DNA of 13,280 nt from Zymomonas sp. (GCF_020216885.1 NZ_JAIWON010000083.1:1-13280); one strand, 5' to 3'. Shown: positions 1-8,802, counted from the stretch's first letter. Numbers and translations: made by a program. The notes: generated by a model not told the origin, from the sequence alone.

Positions 1-1
1 G

Positions 2-202
2 GCAACGTCTTCGGCGGCGACCAACGCGACTAATACAAAGAATTTATACAATACTGCGGCAAAAACACGCGACAGCTTGTCAGGCGTTGATTTAAGCACA
101 GAAGCGGCTCAACTTCTGCGTTATCAGCAGGCTTATAATGCTTCTGCAAAGATATTGCAGACGGCTCAAACCACGATGCAAGCTATTCTTGAACTGTTCT
201 AG
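2..202 (+). CDS. flgK: Flagellar hook-associated protein 1 (FlgK), C-terminal fragment
   Basis: This is the last 66 codons of a gene whose start lies before the window, ending at TAG 200-202. FlgK is the first of the two junction proteins between flagellar hook and filament. The visible part has the typical terminal D0 helix: a segment reading SGVDLSTEAAQLLRYQQAYN followed by an ASAKILQTAQTTM stretch, the flagellin/FlgK C-terminal coiled-coil pattern (family FlgK: SGVNLDEEAANL.RYQQAYQASA). The amino-acid mix before it (Ala, Thr, Asn, Ser) is normal for axial proteins. flgL begins only 14 bases after the stop, which fits a flgK-flgL operon. Identity is secure from the tail and neighbour; the rest of the protein cannot be judged. 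Confidence 0.9.
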   Translation, partial: ATSSAATNATNTKNLYNTAAKTRDSLSGVDLSTEAAQLLRYQQAYNASAKILQTAQTTMQAILELF

Positions 203-216
203 GAAGGGTTAGACTA

Positions 217-1074
217 ATGACTACGATGTTTGGTATTAATTCTTCTATCAGTAGCATGCAGGCTACCAATAGTCAGTTAGCCGATTATCAAAATCAGATT
301 TCTACTCAGAAAAAAATACAGCAACCTTCTGATGACCCCGTTGCATCCCAACAGATAGATACCTTGCGACGTAATTTAAGCGGGAATACGGCTTATCAGA
401 AGAATATCAAGACGGCGACTGCCGTTTCTGATCAGTCCAATGCGGCTTTATCCGATATTTCAACGCAGCTTAGTTCCATTCAGAATAAACTACAGCAGGC
501 GATGAATGGCACAAATTCATCATCTACTCGTGATATTTTAGCTAAGGAAGTCAGCAGTGCGACTGATCAGATCAACAGCTATAAAACAACGACCGACACA
601 AATGGGAATGCTCTTTTCCCAACGGACAGTAGCCAGCTAATTTCTTATCCGGTTGGTGATAATCGGTCTGTTGCCGCAACCCTTACCCAGACACAGGTCT
701 TCAATTTTACAGCCAGCAGTGGCAGCAATTCAGGGTCATCTGTTGACTTATCGACCTTATTAGAAAAAACGCAAACTGCTATTAAAAATAACGATTCATC
801 GGCGATGGGTGATGCCCTTAACCAGATACAAGATGCTATCAGCCATATGTCTGATGCGCAGGGACAACAGAGCGTTCTTGCAACCCAGATTAGCGATCAG
901 GATAATCGCCTTTCTGACCAAGCGGTCACTCTAAAATCGACAAAATCTTCTTATGAAGAAATCGATTACGCAGAAGTTTATGCAAAATTTACAGCGAGTG
1001 AAACCCAACAAAATGCAGAATGGGCGGCTTTGGCTCGTGTAACTAGCTCTAGCCTTTTTGATAAACTTGGATGA
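217..1074 (+). CDS. flgL: Flagellar hook-associated protein 3 (FlgL)
   Basis: FlgL is the second hook-filament junction protein, exported through the flagellar type III apparatus and located between FlgK and the first flagellin ring. The 285-residue product has a flagellin-type N-terminal helix domain (about residues 1-140, with the conserved QISTQKKIQQPSDDPVAS segment) and a C-terminal helix (about 240-285, DYAEVYAKFTASETQQNAEW). The middle is short and rich in Ser, Thr, Gln and Asn, so the protein is somewhat shorter than enterobacterial FlgL (about 317 aa). The ATG at 217 has a good ribosome-binding site (AGGAAGGG, 201-208) at normal spacing, just after flgK. There is no cleavable signal peptide, as expected for a flagellar-exported protein. 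A flagellin is unlikely given the flgK neighbour. Confidence 0.93.
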   Translation: MTTMFGINSSISSMQATNSQLADYQNQISTQKKIQQPSDDPVASQQIDTLRRNLSGNTAYQKNIKTATAVSDQSNAALSDISTQLSSIQNKLQQAMNGTNSSSTRDILAKEVSSATDQINSYKTTTDTNGNALFPTDSSQLISYPVGDNRSVAATLTQTQVFNFTASSGSNSGSSVDLSTLLEKTQTAIKNNDSSAMGDALNQIQDAISHMSDAQGQQSVLATQISDQDNRLSDQAVTLKSTKSSYEEIDYAEVYAKFTASETQQNAEWAALARVTSSSLFDKLG

Positions 1075-1121
1075 CATCCTGATTAAGTAATTTTGAATCA
1101 TTGATAAAAATATCGGTTTAA

Positions 1122-1189
1122 AAATACAGCCTTTTGCTAGGAATATTTTAATATCTATGACCTTAAAATATTCTGAATAGGCTGTATTT
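1122..1189. repeat. Two-tier inverted repeat downstream of flgL
   Basis: An outer pair of perfect 11-base arms (AAATACAGCCT 1122-1132 and AGGCTGTATTT 1179-1189) encloses an inner pair of perfect 11-base arms (GAATATTTTAA 1141-1151 and TTAAAATATTC 1163-1173) around an 11-base loop. The internal loop is 8 bases on one side and 5 on the other. It starts 47 bases after the flgL stop and lies before motA. It could end the flgKL transcript in either orientation or be a processing or stabiliser structure. There is no clear T-run on the plus strand, so a classic intrinsic terminator is not certain. Confidence 0.6.
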
Positions 1190-1199
1190 ACTTGCCGCC

Positions 1200-1219
1200 C
1201 TGTCTTTGTGAAAAGACAG
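1200..1219. promoter_or_regulatory. Short perfect hairpin with GTGA loop upstream of motA
   Basis: CTGTCTTT (1200-1207) and AAAGACAG (1212-1219) form a perfect 8-bp stem closed by the four-base loop GTGA, a GNRA-type tetraloop if transcribed. It lies 58 bases before the motA start and 10 bases after the larger inverted repeat. An AT-rich stretch follows (1221-1242, including GATAAT at 1231-1236) that could hold a -10 element. The structure is seen directly; a role in the motA leader or in ending the upstream transcript is inference. Confidence 0.4.
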
Positions 1220-1277
1220 CTTAAATATTTGATAATTATAAATCGGGAATAGAAATAACCCGAGGGAAAGGTTTTTC

Positions 1278-2141
1278 ATGTTTGCGGCAATCGGCTTTAC
1301 CATCTTGCTGGTCATGGTATTCGGTGGCTTTGCTATTACGGGTGGCCATCTGGGGCCAGTGTTGGAAGCTATTCCGCATGAATTGATTGTTATTGGTGGC
1401 GCTTCGGTTGGTAGTGTTGTTGCCGGTAACTCGATGCTTGAATTGAAACTTTTGCTAGGCGGGTTTAAATCCGTTTTTAAGGGTCCTAAATTCAACAAAG
1501 AAGATTATCAAAATACGATTTTTCTTGTCGGAAAGCTGATGCGCACCCTTCGGACAGAAGGCCCTGTGGCATTAGAAAGCCATGTTGAAAACCCTGAATC
1601 CAGTGCTTTTTTTGCAGAATATCCGAAGTTATTGACGGATAAAACCTTGGTTAGTCTTATCACTGATACGCTAAGACTGGTTGTGGTTTCTTCGGGGACG
1701 CTTGATCCGAATGCTGTTGAAGATGTGATTGATAATACAATCAAGACCCATCATAGCGAGACCTCTCTACCAGCTGATATTCTTCAAAATCTGTCAGAGG
1801 CTTTGCCAGCTTTTGGTATTGTTGCCGCTGTTTTGGGTGTGGTTAAAACCATGGGTTCCATTGATCAGCCACCGCCTATTCTTGGGGCGATGATTGGTTC
1901 AGCCTTGGTCGGAACCTTCCTTGGTGTGTTACTTGCTTACGGTATTGTTGCCCCTATGGCGAACCGTTGCCGCGCCGTGATTGACTCAGATGCTCATATT
2001 TATCAGGTCATTAAGCAGATGATTATTTCATCTATGCAAGGGCATCCTCTTCCTCTGGTTATTGAAGCGGCGCGCTCGGATATTCCAGAAGAGAATAAAC
2101 CAGAATTTGCCGAAATATTTGATGGAATGCGTGGGCGTTAA
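1278..2141 (+). CDS. motA: Flagellar motor stator protein MotA
   Basis: MotA forms, with MotB, the proton-driven stator of the flagellar motor in the inner membrane and pushes on the rotor protein FliG. The 287-residue product has the expected plan: two N-terminal membrane segments (about residues 2-22 and 35-52), a charged cytoplasmic loop (about 55-165) and two C-terminal membrane segments (about 170-190 and 200-222). The proline-containing PPILGAMIGSALVGT stretch and ALPAFGIVAAVLGVV segment are MotA hallmarks. Length is close to the E. coli protein (295 aa). The ATG at 1278 is preceded by a purine-rich GAGGGAAAGG (1262-1271). motB follows 51 bases later, so the two form the usual stator operon. 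Confidence 0.95.
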   Translation: MFAAIGFTILLVMVFGGFAITGGHLGPVLEAIPHELIVIGGASVGSVVAGNSMLELKLLLGGFKSVFKGPKFNKEDYQNTIFLVGKLMRTLRTEGPVALESHVENPESSAFFAEYPKLLTDKTLVSLITDTLRLVVVSSGTLDPNAVEDVIDNTIKTHHSETSLPADILQNLSEALPAFGIVAAVLGVVKTMGSIDQPPPILGAMIGSALVGTFLGVLLAYGIVAPMANRCRAVIDSDAHIYQVIKQMIISSMQGHPLPLVIEAARSDIPEENKPEFAEIFDGMRGR

Positions 2142-2192
2142 GCCTTGAATTCCGAGTTGATAACAAAACATTAAATCCGAAGGCAAAAGACG

Positions 2193-3173
2193 GTGGCAAG
2201 AAAAAGCAACAGAAATGAGCCAGAGATACGCCCCATTATCGTCAAAAAGATTATTGACGAAGGTCATGGCGGTCACCATGGCGGTGCGTGGAAGGTCGCT
2301 TATGCCGACTTTGTGACGGCCATGATGGCCTTCTTTTTGTTGTTATGGCTGCTGGGTGCTACCAATGAAAAAGAACGCAAAGGTATTGCCGATTACTTTA
2401 ATCCGTCTTTGACACCAGAAAGTGCGGCTGGATCAGATGGAGGAATGGGTTTCTTGAAGGGTGATTCCATTACGGCACCTCAAGATATGCCAACCCATTC
2501 GAAATTAGCGCCTAATGGACAAAAGCTGATTGCGAAAAATCCTGATGTGATTGCGCAAGCAAAAGAGATCATTAAACAAAATGATCGGCAGCGTTTTGAA
2601 AAACTGCGTGAAATGCTTGAAGAGCATATGAAAAAAGACCCAAGCCTTGCTCGATTACAACAAAGTGTTCGTCTTGTTGAAACGCGCGAAGGCTTGCGTA
2701 TTGATCTTGTTGACCAGTCTGATTTTGCGATGTTTACCCTTGGCACGGAAAATATGGTTCCTGCCGCGCAGAAACTTATTGCCGAAGTCGCGCGGGTTAT
2801 CAAAGATGTCCCGAATATGATTATTGTTCGGGGACATACCGATGCTCTACCCTATGCATCGGGTCAAAATGTCAATAACTGGACTTTATCGGCAGCACGA
2901 GCGGATGCAACCCGTCGCGGTCTTATTGCTGGTGGGGTTGATTTGAACCGTTTCGACCGGATTGAAGGGGTTGCTGACCGTGAACCTTATGTCCCCGAGA
3001 ATCGGATGGATCCACGAAACCGTCGTATGTCTATTACGCTTAGCTGGCTTAATAGTGATGATGCCCGTAATCATCCTGTTTCACCAACTTCTGGTCATTC
3101 CGACCCGACACCTGAAGAGCATAAGGCCGTTGCCAAAATAAACGCGCCTTCTGATAAAAAAGTCTCGAAATAA
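2193..3173 (+). CDS. motB: Flagellar motor stator protein MotB
   Basis: MotB pairs with MotA in the stator and anchors it to peptidoglycan. The 326-residue product has a short cytoplasmic tail, one membrane helix (about residues 35-55) carrying the proton-binding aspartate (D39, in KVAYADFVTAMMAFF) and a C-terminal OmpA-like peptidoglycan-binding domain (about 160-290). The latter shows the IIVRGHTD motif (H215, D217) and the closing PRNRRMSI segment. The His/Gly-rich stretch before the helix (HGGHHGG) is normal for alphaproteobacterial MotB. The start is GTG at 2193, supported by GAAGG at 2179-2183 and by alignment of the N-terminus with the family. The C-terminal tail after residue 295 is polar and variable. 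Confidence 0.95.
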   Translation: MARKSNRNEPEIRPIIVKKIIDEGHGGHHGGAWKVAYADFVTAMMAFFLLLWLLGATNEKERKGIADYFNPSLTPESAAGSDGGMGFLKGDSITAPQDMPTHSKLAPNGQKLIAKNPDVIAQAKEIIKQNDRQRFEKLREMLEEHMKKDPSLARLQQSVRLVETREGLRIDLVDQSDFAMFTLGTENMVPAAQKLIAEVARVIKDVPNMIIVRGHTDALPYASGQNVNNWTLSAARADATRRGLIAGGVDLNRFDRIEGVADREPYVPENRMDPRNRRMSITLSWLNSDDARNHPVSPTSGHSDPTPEEHKAVAKINAPSDKKVSK

Positions 3174-3206
3174 AGCCTGTAATTCCGTTTTAGAGAAAGT
3201 CTTGTC

Positions 3207-3247
3207 ATTGAGAGAGATGTCGTATTTTGAAGACTCCCCCTCTCAAT
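3207..3247 (+). terminator. Possible weak terminator or stem-loop after motB
   Basis: ATTGAGAG (3207-3214) and CTCTCAAT (3240-3247) are perfect complements separated by 25 bases, beginning 33 bases after the motB stop. An alternative pairing, AGTCTT (3199-3204) with AAGACT (3230-3235), competes with it. No T-run follows, so it is a poor intrinsic terminator; it is listed because it is the only fold seen between motB and the transposase fossil. It could also be a trace of the IS end. Confidence 0.25.
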
Positions 3248-3304
3248 AAGGCGCTATCTTGATGTCTATTTTCCCGTATAAAAATATTGGGCGATAGTGG
3301 GTTT

Positions 3305-4083
3305 TTATTGATAAGAGTAAGATAACCACAATTTTACAGCCGCGATATAAAAGAAGACGATAAAATTTTTTTGGCTTTGGTGTCGCCTGTGGCGATACCT
3401 CTGAACGGCTTTAACCTATTAAAAAATATCGGCTTGATACGTGACGAGCTTTGTAGTGCTAGAGATCGGAAGAGATATACCCTTTTCGATTGGAAGGAAG
3501 CAGGATAACAAGAGAGATGCCCCGAAAAAGCAGTTTTTCCTGCAATCTGTCGCTATCATTCCTTTGTCAGAGAGAAAAAAGGTGTCAGAGAGAAAACGAC
3601 GGAGCATTGTTATAGGGATATCCATCAGAATATCGGCACCACAATAATCAGAGACCTCGCCACTAGTTCGCTCAAAAGCTAAGGCAGCCTTGACCCATCG
3701 GAACGGGCGTGGTTTTTGCTCGTAAAGCCACTGTGGCTTCGACCAAGGTCTTTCTTATACATCCCCTTTTGTGCGAGCCGCTTGACTACGGGTGCGAATG
3801 ATCGTGTTATCTATCAATAGGGTGTCAGTATTATATCCATCATGCCAAGGTTCAAGAAGAGTATCCCAAATACCTTATTCTGCTCATCTCTTGAATCGAA
3901 CATAGACCGAATTCTATTTTCCATGGCGTTATACATGTCTCGCCACGAATAACCTGTTTCAAGGATATAAGGCGTATCATTGAAGAATACCGATTACTTT
4001 TTTTAGGACGCGCAGAGACCGCGCTCGCTCGAAGGAAGAATCTCTATTATCTTTCACTCCGCCTGCGTCATATCTCGACACAT
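3305..4083 (-). pseudogene. Decayed IS5-type (IS427-like) transposase fossil
   Basis: No intact frame is present, but on the minus strand a whole DDE transposase can be followed by changing frame. It starts at ATG 4083-4081 (MCRDMTQAE, then TGA where a Trp is expected, then KIIEILPSSERGL). Next come ETGYSWRDM (about 3960), GIWDTLLEPWHDGYNTDT (about 3830-3880) and LLIDNTIIRTRSQAA with the first catalytic Asp (about 3790-3830). DLGRSHSGFTSK (about 3720-3760), LAFERTSGE (about 3660) and DKGNDSDRLQEKL with the second Asp (about 3550) follow. Then SNRKGYISSDL, an in-frame TAG, HYKARHV (about 3450), NRLKPFRGIAT (about 3400) and AAVKLWLSYSYQ, ending at its natural TAA (3307-3305). The catalytic Glu expected after ARHV is lost. 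Several single-base indels and stops make it non-functional. Family assignment comes from the motif order; terminal inverted repeats could not be identified. Confidence 0.85.
3565..3596. repeat. 18-bp-period direct repeat inside the transposase fossil
   Basis: The 14-base word TGTCAGAGAGAAAA occurs at 3565-3578 and again at 3583-3596, a period of 18 bases. On the minus strand it reads as a six-residue duplication (LSD..F then LSDK) just before the second catalytic Asp of the transposase. It is probably a local tandem duplication gained during decay, since the family normally has one copy of ADKG here. Confidence 0.6.
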
Positions 4084-4231
4084 TCCATCTGATCTATAGA
4101 AATTTTATTTTAAATTATTCTTTTAAATCTTAATTTATATCCTTTTTTAACAAATCCTAGCCATTCTATGGCTGCCGCAAAAAACGAGAAGAAAGAAGGG
4201 CAATTTTCAGAAAAACTATTCTTAGAAAAGA
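4084..4231. other. AT-rich spacer between transposase fossil and cckA, with one weak hairpin
   Basis: This very AT-rich stretch holds no open frame of note. The only fold is AGCCAT (4159-4164) / ATGGCT (4168-4173) with a 3-base loop. On the minus strand it is followed by AGGATTTGTT, so it might weakly end the cckA transcript. The outer end of the decayed IS should lie near here, but no inverted repeat matching the other side could be recognised by eye. Confidence 0.3.
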
Positions 4232-6667
4232 TTACCCTGCCTTCTTGAGAACTTTACTGACAGCAACCGCCAAATCCTGAATAGAAAACGGCTTGGGTAA
4301 AAAGGCAACATGCTCAAGGCTGATCGAGCGCCTTAATTGTTCTTCCGCATATCCCGAAATAAATAGAACAGGTAAATCCGATTGGATTTTGCGGGCTTCG
4401 CTGCCCAAACGGGGCCCATCCATACCCGGCATAACGACATCAGAAATCAGCAGGTCAATTTCAGGATTTTTCCTTAGGATAGACAGAGCTTCTTCGCCAT
4501 TTTCTGCCGTTAAGACTTCATAGCCCTGCCGCACTAATCCAAAACTGGCAACGTTACGGACAGTTTCTTCATCTTCGACTAACAGTATTTTACCGCTTCC
4601 CCAGACCATAGAGGGAGTTGGGGTATCTTGTTGCGAGATTTCTTTTTGAGGTAATTCGCCTTCGTAAATAGGCAGATAAATCGTAAAACAGGTACCAACC
4701 CCTAATTCGGAATCGGCAAAGATAAAGCCGCCGGATTGTCTTACAATGCCATAAACAGTTGCCAGACCTAATCCGGTTCCTTTGCCGACCTCTTTCGTCG
4801 TGAAAAAAGGTTCGAATATTTTGTTCAAAATTTCGGGAGGAATACCGCTTCCCGTATCCGATATGGCCAAGGCAGTATAATCAGCAGGGGGAATAGCATG
4901 ATGCCTTTTCCGAGAAGATTCCTCAGCTAATACGCGGTATGTTTGAATAGTGAGATGCCGTTCTTCGCGACTATCCAGCATGGCATCACGCGCATTCACC
5001 GCCAGATTAACAATAACCTGTTCTAATTGTCCTGGATCGGCTCTGACTAAGCCCAAATTGCGACCATGCTTGACGGTCAGCAAGATTTTTTCACCCAACA
5101 ACCGTTTCAAAAGATTGGAAATCTCTGAGATAACGTCAGGGAGTTGCAATATTTGAGGGCGCATTGTCTGCTGGCGGGAAAAGGCCAATAATTGTCGGGT
5201 TAAAGCGGCTGCCCGATTGCTGTTATGCCTGATCTGTTGAATATCATCATAGTCACTATCGCCTGGGACATGACGCATACGCATTACATCACAATAGCCG
5301 ATAATAGCCGTCAAAATATTATTGAAATCATGCGCCACACCACCTGCCAACTGGCCGATAGCCTGCATTCGGGTGGTTTGCGCCATTTGTTGCTTGATTT
5401 CATTTTCGCTGGCGGATTCTTGCAAACTTATCATCAAGGCAGATTCACCTAGATGGCGGATACCGGTTAGCGTTAGAATAACCGTTTCTTCTGGCTTGGC
5501 GATCAATCTGACAGAAATTTCACCCGAAAGGACACGTCCCGCAGAATAACGCCGAACCGCATCGGCAACGGCGGCTTTATCCTCTTGCACGACCCAATCG
5601 CTTGGATACATGACGAATTGTCGGAGCGACATTCCTGTAATGCGGGACATCGGCGGGTTCATCAATAGGACTTGGCCATCTGCCCCGATAATAGCCAAAT
5701 TATAAGGTAAAACAGGGAGTAATCGTCCGATAATATCGAGATAATCTTGTCCTGTTTGATCGCTATTTTGAACCTCGTCCAGTAATAAGATCAGATTAAA
5801 TTCGGCATAATGCTGACCTTTGAGATGCCTCTTGGAGGCATTCGAGGTGATATCTATTTTAACAAAATGAACAGGATGGTCTTTTTCGCCTGCATTTTTA
5901 AAGAAAAACTGCCCATGACGATTAACCTGAAAAAAAGATAAAAAGTCAGCACCTTTTATATCGCTGTCGATCTGCCCAGTGCTTCTGAAATTAAAGACAG
6001 GATTAGTCAGAACAATCCGGCCTTTTTCGTCCAATAAAACGGCCATTATACCGGCTTCTGCAAAAAGTCGTCCTAAATGGCCTTCGACTAAAGCCGATAT
6101 AGTCTCGCCTTCAGGAATGGGATGTTGTGACTGAATGCGCCATATAAGATAATTATGATGGATACCCGCCCTGCGGATTGAAAGCGTATAAATCCGTTGG
6201 TCATGAGATTGCCATGTCAAATTGGCACCACCGTTACGCCAAACGAGACGCAAGGCTTTATCGAGCGACTGCCGCGTTTCTGGAGGTAGGTCAAATTGAT
6301 CCGGTAAAAGCAGAGAGGGAAAAGATTGATTATAAGCGGCATTTGAAGCCAGCATTTGTCCAGAGCGATCGCTAATAGCGACGGCGGCCGTATCACTATC
6401 AATAATGGCATGAAGTAAGGCCAGATCTGGTAGCTGGGAAGCTGAATGAATATTATGTGAAATAAAGATTTTTTTTCGAGAAAACAGAATAAAAAAAGTA
6501 ATCCCGAAATAAGCCGCCAACGATAAAAATAAAAGGCGCAAGTCCCCAATAACCCATCCAAAAAGAAAAAAAGATAAAAAGGAAAGGATTAAAAAGGCTA
6601 TAAAGAGCCATCTGGATGCAGGAATGTTTTTAATTCCAGCCAAATAAGAAAATATGGCAGATTTCAT
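4232..6667 (-). CDS. cckA: Hybrid sensor histidine kinase, CckA type
   Basis: CckA is the membrane kinase that drives the CckA-ChpT-CtrA phosphorelay, which in Alphaproteobacteria controls cell cycle or motility genes. From ATG 6667 the product has 811 residues. It shows two membrane helices (about 20-40 and 45-62), three PAS-like regions (about 80-190, 205-290, 325-420) and a HisKA domain with the H-box [18 protein letters not shown] (phosphorylated His446). The ATPase domain follows with the N-box ([11 protein letters not shown]), G1 (DTGSGIP) and G2 ([15 protein letters not shown]). A C-terminal receiver ends it, with phospho-acceptor Asp743 ([13 protein letters not shown]). The [17 protein letters not shown] and [14 protein letters not shown] segments match CckA rather than generic hybrid kinases. 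A TTG at 6706 would add 13 residues. I prefer the ATG because a TATAAA (6712-6717, minus strand) lies just upstream of the TTG. No strong ribosome-binding site supports either start. Confidence 0.9.
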   Translation of the reverse strand: MKSAIFSYLAGIKNIPASRWLFIAFLILSFLSFFLFGWVIGDLRLLFLSLAAYFGITFFILFSRKKIFISHNIHSASQLPDLALLHAIIDSDTAAVAISDRSGQMLASNAAYNQSFPSLLLPDQFDLPPETRQSLDKALRLVWRNGGANLTWQSHDQRIYTLSIRRAGIHHNYLIWRIQSQHPIPEGETISALVEGHLGRLFAEAGIMAVLLDEKGRIVLTNPVFNFRSTGQIDSDIKGADFLSFFQVNRHGQFFFKNAGEKDHPVHFVKIDITSNASKRHLKGQHYAEFNLILLLDEVQNSDQTGQDYLDIIGRLLPVLPYNLAIIGADGQVLLMNPPMSRITGMSLRQFVMYPSDWVVQEDKAAVADAVRRYSAGRVLSGEISVRLIAKPEETVILTLTGIRHLGESALMISLQESASENEIKQQMAQTTRMQAIGQLAGGVAHDFNNILTAIIGYCDVMRMRHVPGDSDYDDIQQIRHNSNRAAALTRQLLAFSRQQTMRPQILQLPDVISEISNLLKRLLGEKILLTVKHGRNLGLVRADPGQLEQVIVNLAVNARDAMLDSREERHLTIQTYRVLAEESSRKRHHAIPPADYTALAISDTGSGIPPEILNKIFEPFFTTKEVGKGTGLGLATVYGIVRQSGGFIFADSELGVGTCFTIYLPIYEGELPQKEISQQDTPTPSMVWGSGKILLVEDEETVRNVASFGLVRQGYEVLTAENGEEALSILRKNPEIDLLISDVVMPGMDGPRLGSEARKIQSDLPVLFISGYAEEQLRRSISLEHVAFLPKPFSIQDLAVAVSKVLKKAG

Positions 6668-6848
6668 ACATATTTCATCGCTGAACAAATAAAAAAGGTC
6701 AATCAAATCACTTTATAGAAAAAGAAAATATAGAGTGCATTTTATTTATTAAGAATGGGTTGTTTTTACCAATTCCACGCTATTTTTTCTCGGACGCAAA
6801 AATATGGCCGATAGAATAGTTTAGGTGAGTAGGCCGGAAAGGCTAGAT

Positions 6849-6897
6849 AAAAAAAGCCTGTCCGATTGCATTTGAAAAATGCCGTTACGGACAGGCT
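6849..6897 (-). terminator. Intrinsic terminator of the xerD-accA unit
   Basis: A perfect 10-base outer stem (AGCCTGTCCG 6855-6864 with CGGACAGGCT 6888-6897) encloses an inner stem (GCATTT 6868-6873, AAATGC 6877-6882, loop GAA). Read on the minus strand, the fold begins 30 bases after the accA stop and is followed directly by a T-run (complement of 6849-6854). This is a strong Rho-independent terminator for accA. The plus strand lacks a comparable T-run, so it acts mainly in one direction. Confidence 0.9.
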
Positions 6898-6926
6898 ATA
6901 GATTCGGAATTCGGAGGAATCGCGAA

Positions 6927-7868
6927 TTATCCCCCGATATCTAAGAATTTTTTACGCCGCATTGACCGCAAAGCATCACGATCCATCGGTTTTAAGAAAG
7001 CTAATTCTTGAAGCAACGCCATTTTAAGAGCGTCAATCGCGGTTTTGGAGTCACGATGAGCGCCGCCGACTGGCTCGAGAACGATACGATCGACAATACC
7101 AAGGCCATAAAGGTCAGTAGCTGTCAGCTTCATAGCTGTTGCCGCATCACTGGCCTTCCCTGCATCGCGCCATAGAATAGAAGCACAGCCTTCTGGAGAA
7201 ATGACAGAATAAACCGCATGTTCAAACATCAAAAGGCGATTAGCGGCAGCGATAGCGATAGCACCACCAGACCCACCTTCACCAACGATAACAGAAATCA
7301 GAGGCACAGCTAGAGACAAACAGGTTTCTGTTGAACGGGCAATGGCTTCTGCCTGCCCCCGTTCTTCGGCATCAATTCCCGGGAATGCCCCCGATGTATC
7401 TACCAGAGTGATAACGGGCAAACCAAAACGATCCGCTAGCTTCATTAAGCGGATAGCTTTACGGTAGCCTTCAGGACGAGCCATGCCGAAGTTATGTTTA
7501 AGACGGCTGGCCGTATCATTGCCTTTTTCTTGGCCAATAATCATCACCCGCTGCCCATCTATACGGGCAAGCCCCCCAATGATGGCCTCATCCTCACCAA
7601 AAAGGCGATCACCGGCCAAGGGAATAAACTCTTCACACAAAGCCGAGATGTAATCATGGAAATGAGGCCGTTCGGGATGGCGGGCGACCTGTGTTTTTTG
7701 CCAAGGCGTCAGATGTGCGTATGTATCACGCAGCAGTTTTTGCACCTTGACCTCGAGATCAGATATCTCACGGTCAAGATCCATTTCATCCGAAGTAGCT
7801 TTGCGAAGTTCAGCGATGCGTGTCTGTAACTCAGCTACGGGCTTTTCAAAGTCGAGATAAGAAACCAT
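6927..7868 (-). CDS. accA: Acetyl-CoA carboxylase, carboxyltransferase subunit alpha
   Basis: AccA joins AccD to form the carboxyltransferase, which moves the carboxyl group from biotin on AccB to acetyl-CoA, making malonyl-CoA for fatty-acid synthesis in the cytoplasm. The 313-residue length matches the family (about 318 aa). The N-terminus has the helical [18 protein letters not shown] segment. The crotonase-like core shows [31 protein letters not shown] and the oxyanion-hole region [12 protein letters not shown], then [13 protein letters not shown]. The start ATG at 7868 lies 10 bases after the xerD stop and has only a weak purine stretch before it, so translation may be coupled to xerD. 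The pair, with the terminator after accA, looks like one transcript. Confidence 0.97.
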   Translation of the reverse strand: MVSYLDFEKPVAELQTRIAELRKATSDEMDLDREISDLEVKVQKLLRDTYAHLTPWQKTQVARHPERPHFHDYISALCEEFIPLAGDRLFGEDEAIIGGLARIDGQRVMIIGQEKGNDTASRLKHNFGMARPEGYRKAIRLMKLADRFGLPVITLVDTSGAFPGIDAEERGQAEAIARSTETCLSLAVPLISVIVGEGGSGGAIAIAAANRLLMFEHAVYSVISPEGCASILWRDAGKASDAATAMKLTATDLYGLGIVDRIVLEPVGGAHRDSKTAIDALKMALLQELAFLKPMDRDALRSMRRKKFLDIGG

Positions 7869-7878
7869 TATTGCTCGG

Positions 7879-8802
7879 TTAGGCTGCGTTTACAGGAACG
7901 TCAACGAGTGGATGACGTGAATTGACTAATTCAACCAATTTTTGGCTATCAACATGGGTATAAATCTGGGTAGTCGATATATCCGCATGGCCTAATAAAA
8001 GCTGCAAGACTCGCAAATCTGCTCCCCCTTCGAGTAAATGTGTTGCAAAAGCATGCCGTAAGACATGTGGACTCACTCTTTCGCGTGGTAAATCAGCTTC
8101 GACAGCCAATTCTTTGATAAGCTGGTAAAGTCTGATCCGGCTAATATGCCCCTTTCCTGAAGGAAAAAGCCATAGGCTTTTTTCAGGCACATGCACCAGC
8201 CACGCGGCGACCGCATCCGTTGCCCTATCTGATATCGGCACCAGACGTTCACGACCACCCTTTCCTTTCAAAATTAAAAAGGGCTGTTTGCGGATAAACG
8301 CCTGTTTCGGCAAAGAAACCAGTTCACTGGCTCTTAAACCCGAACCATATAATAACTCGACCAAGGCTATCAGCCGTAAAGTCGATGGGGTTGCCGCGCG
8401 CTCGTAACGTTGTTGCAAGGTAATAAATAACCGTTCAACCTCGGCCGTTGTCAGAATTTTGGGCAAATTCCGAGAAATACCAGCATGAGGTAAAGAAGAT
8501 GACGGATCATCTGTTCTCATGCCTTCTTCTAACAAAAAACGATAAAAATGCTTTAACGCTGCCGATTTTCTGGCAACCGTATTACGGGCATAATCAGACC
8601 AAACAACCCCTAAACTGGAAAGATCATCTGTATCGGCTTTGACAAGACCATTTTTAAGCTGTTGCGAAGCCAGTCTTAGATCGCTGCCATACGCCATAAG
8701 CGTGTTCGGAGAAGAGCCGGATTCCGCTGCCATCATTTCAAGGAAACGGAGAATAAGGCTTTCATCTTCGATCCGCGCTTCATTTTCAGATTTTTCTGAC
8801 AT
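7879..8802 (-). CDS. xerD: Site-specific tyrosine recombinase, XerD type
   Basis: Xer recombinases resolve chromosome dimers at dif sites near the terminus, with FtsK. The 307-residue product has an N-terminal SAM-like core-binding domain (about residues 15-105, [21 protein letters not shown]) and a C-terminal catalytic domain (about 125-300). All five diagnostic catalytic residues are visible: Arg157 ([13 protein letters not shown]), His246 and Arg249 ([17 protein letters not shown]), His272 ([17 protein letters not shown]) and the nucleophile Tyr281. The family choice of XerD over XerC rests on the accA/aroK neighbourhood seen in related bacteria and is less certain than the recombinase call. 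Spacing to the upstream unknown gene is 41 bases and to accA 10 bases, consistent with an operon. It is a chromosomal housekeeping gene, not a mobile integrase, judging by its length and neighbours. Confidence 0.92.
   Translation of the reverse strand: MSEKSENEARIEDESLILRFLEMMAAESGSSPNTLMAYGSDLRLASQQLKNGLVKADTDDLSSLGVVWSDYARNTVARKSAALKHFYRFLLEEGMRTDDPSSSLPHAGISRNLPKILTTAEVERLFITLQQRYERAATPSTLRLIALVELLYGSGLRASELVSLPKQAFIRKQPFLILKGKGGRERLVPISDRATDAVAAWLVHVPEKSLWLFPSGKGHISRIRLYQLIKELAVEADLPRERVSPHVLRHAFATHLLEGGADLRVLQLLLGHADISTTQIYTHVDSQKLVELVNSRHPLVDVPVNAA

Noticed and set aside
1163..1498. Minus-strand frame of 111 codons overlapping the start of motA
   Set aside because: It is a shadow of motA in another frame, with no family resemblance and no ribosome-binding site.
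2262..2290. His/Gly-rich HGGHHGG stretch in MotB as a possible metal site
   Set aside because: Such a stretch before the membrane helix is common in alphaproteobacterial MotB and is not unusual.
3419..3625. Minus-strand frame of 68 codons starting MDIPITML
   Set aside because: It is not a separate gene; part of it (before the LSDK repeat) is one of the frames of the decayed transposase, and the rest is an off-frame reading of the same fossil.
3441..3647. Open frame of 68 codons on the plus strand in the motB-cckA gap
   Set aside because: It is antisense to the transposase fossil, has no ribosome-binding site and its basic, low-complexity product has no recognisable pattern.
3174..4231. Possible regulatory RNA or CRISPR in the long gene-free gap
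   Set aside because: No regularly spaced repeats and no convincing RNA fold were seen; the gap is explained mostly by the transposase fossil.
6217..6561. Minus-strand frame of 114 codons within the kinase gene
   Set aside because: It is an alternative frame of cckA; its product is a frame-shifted reading of the same region.
7879..8802. Tyrosine recombinase as a sign of a mobile island
   Set aside because: Length, catalytic set and position beside accA point to the housekeeping Xer system; no tRNA, att repeat or phage genes are nearby.
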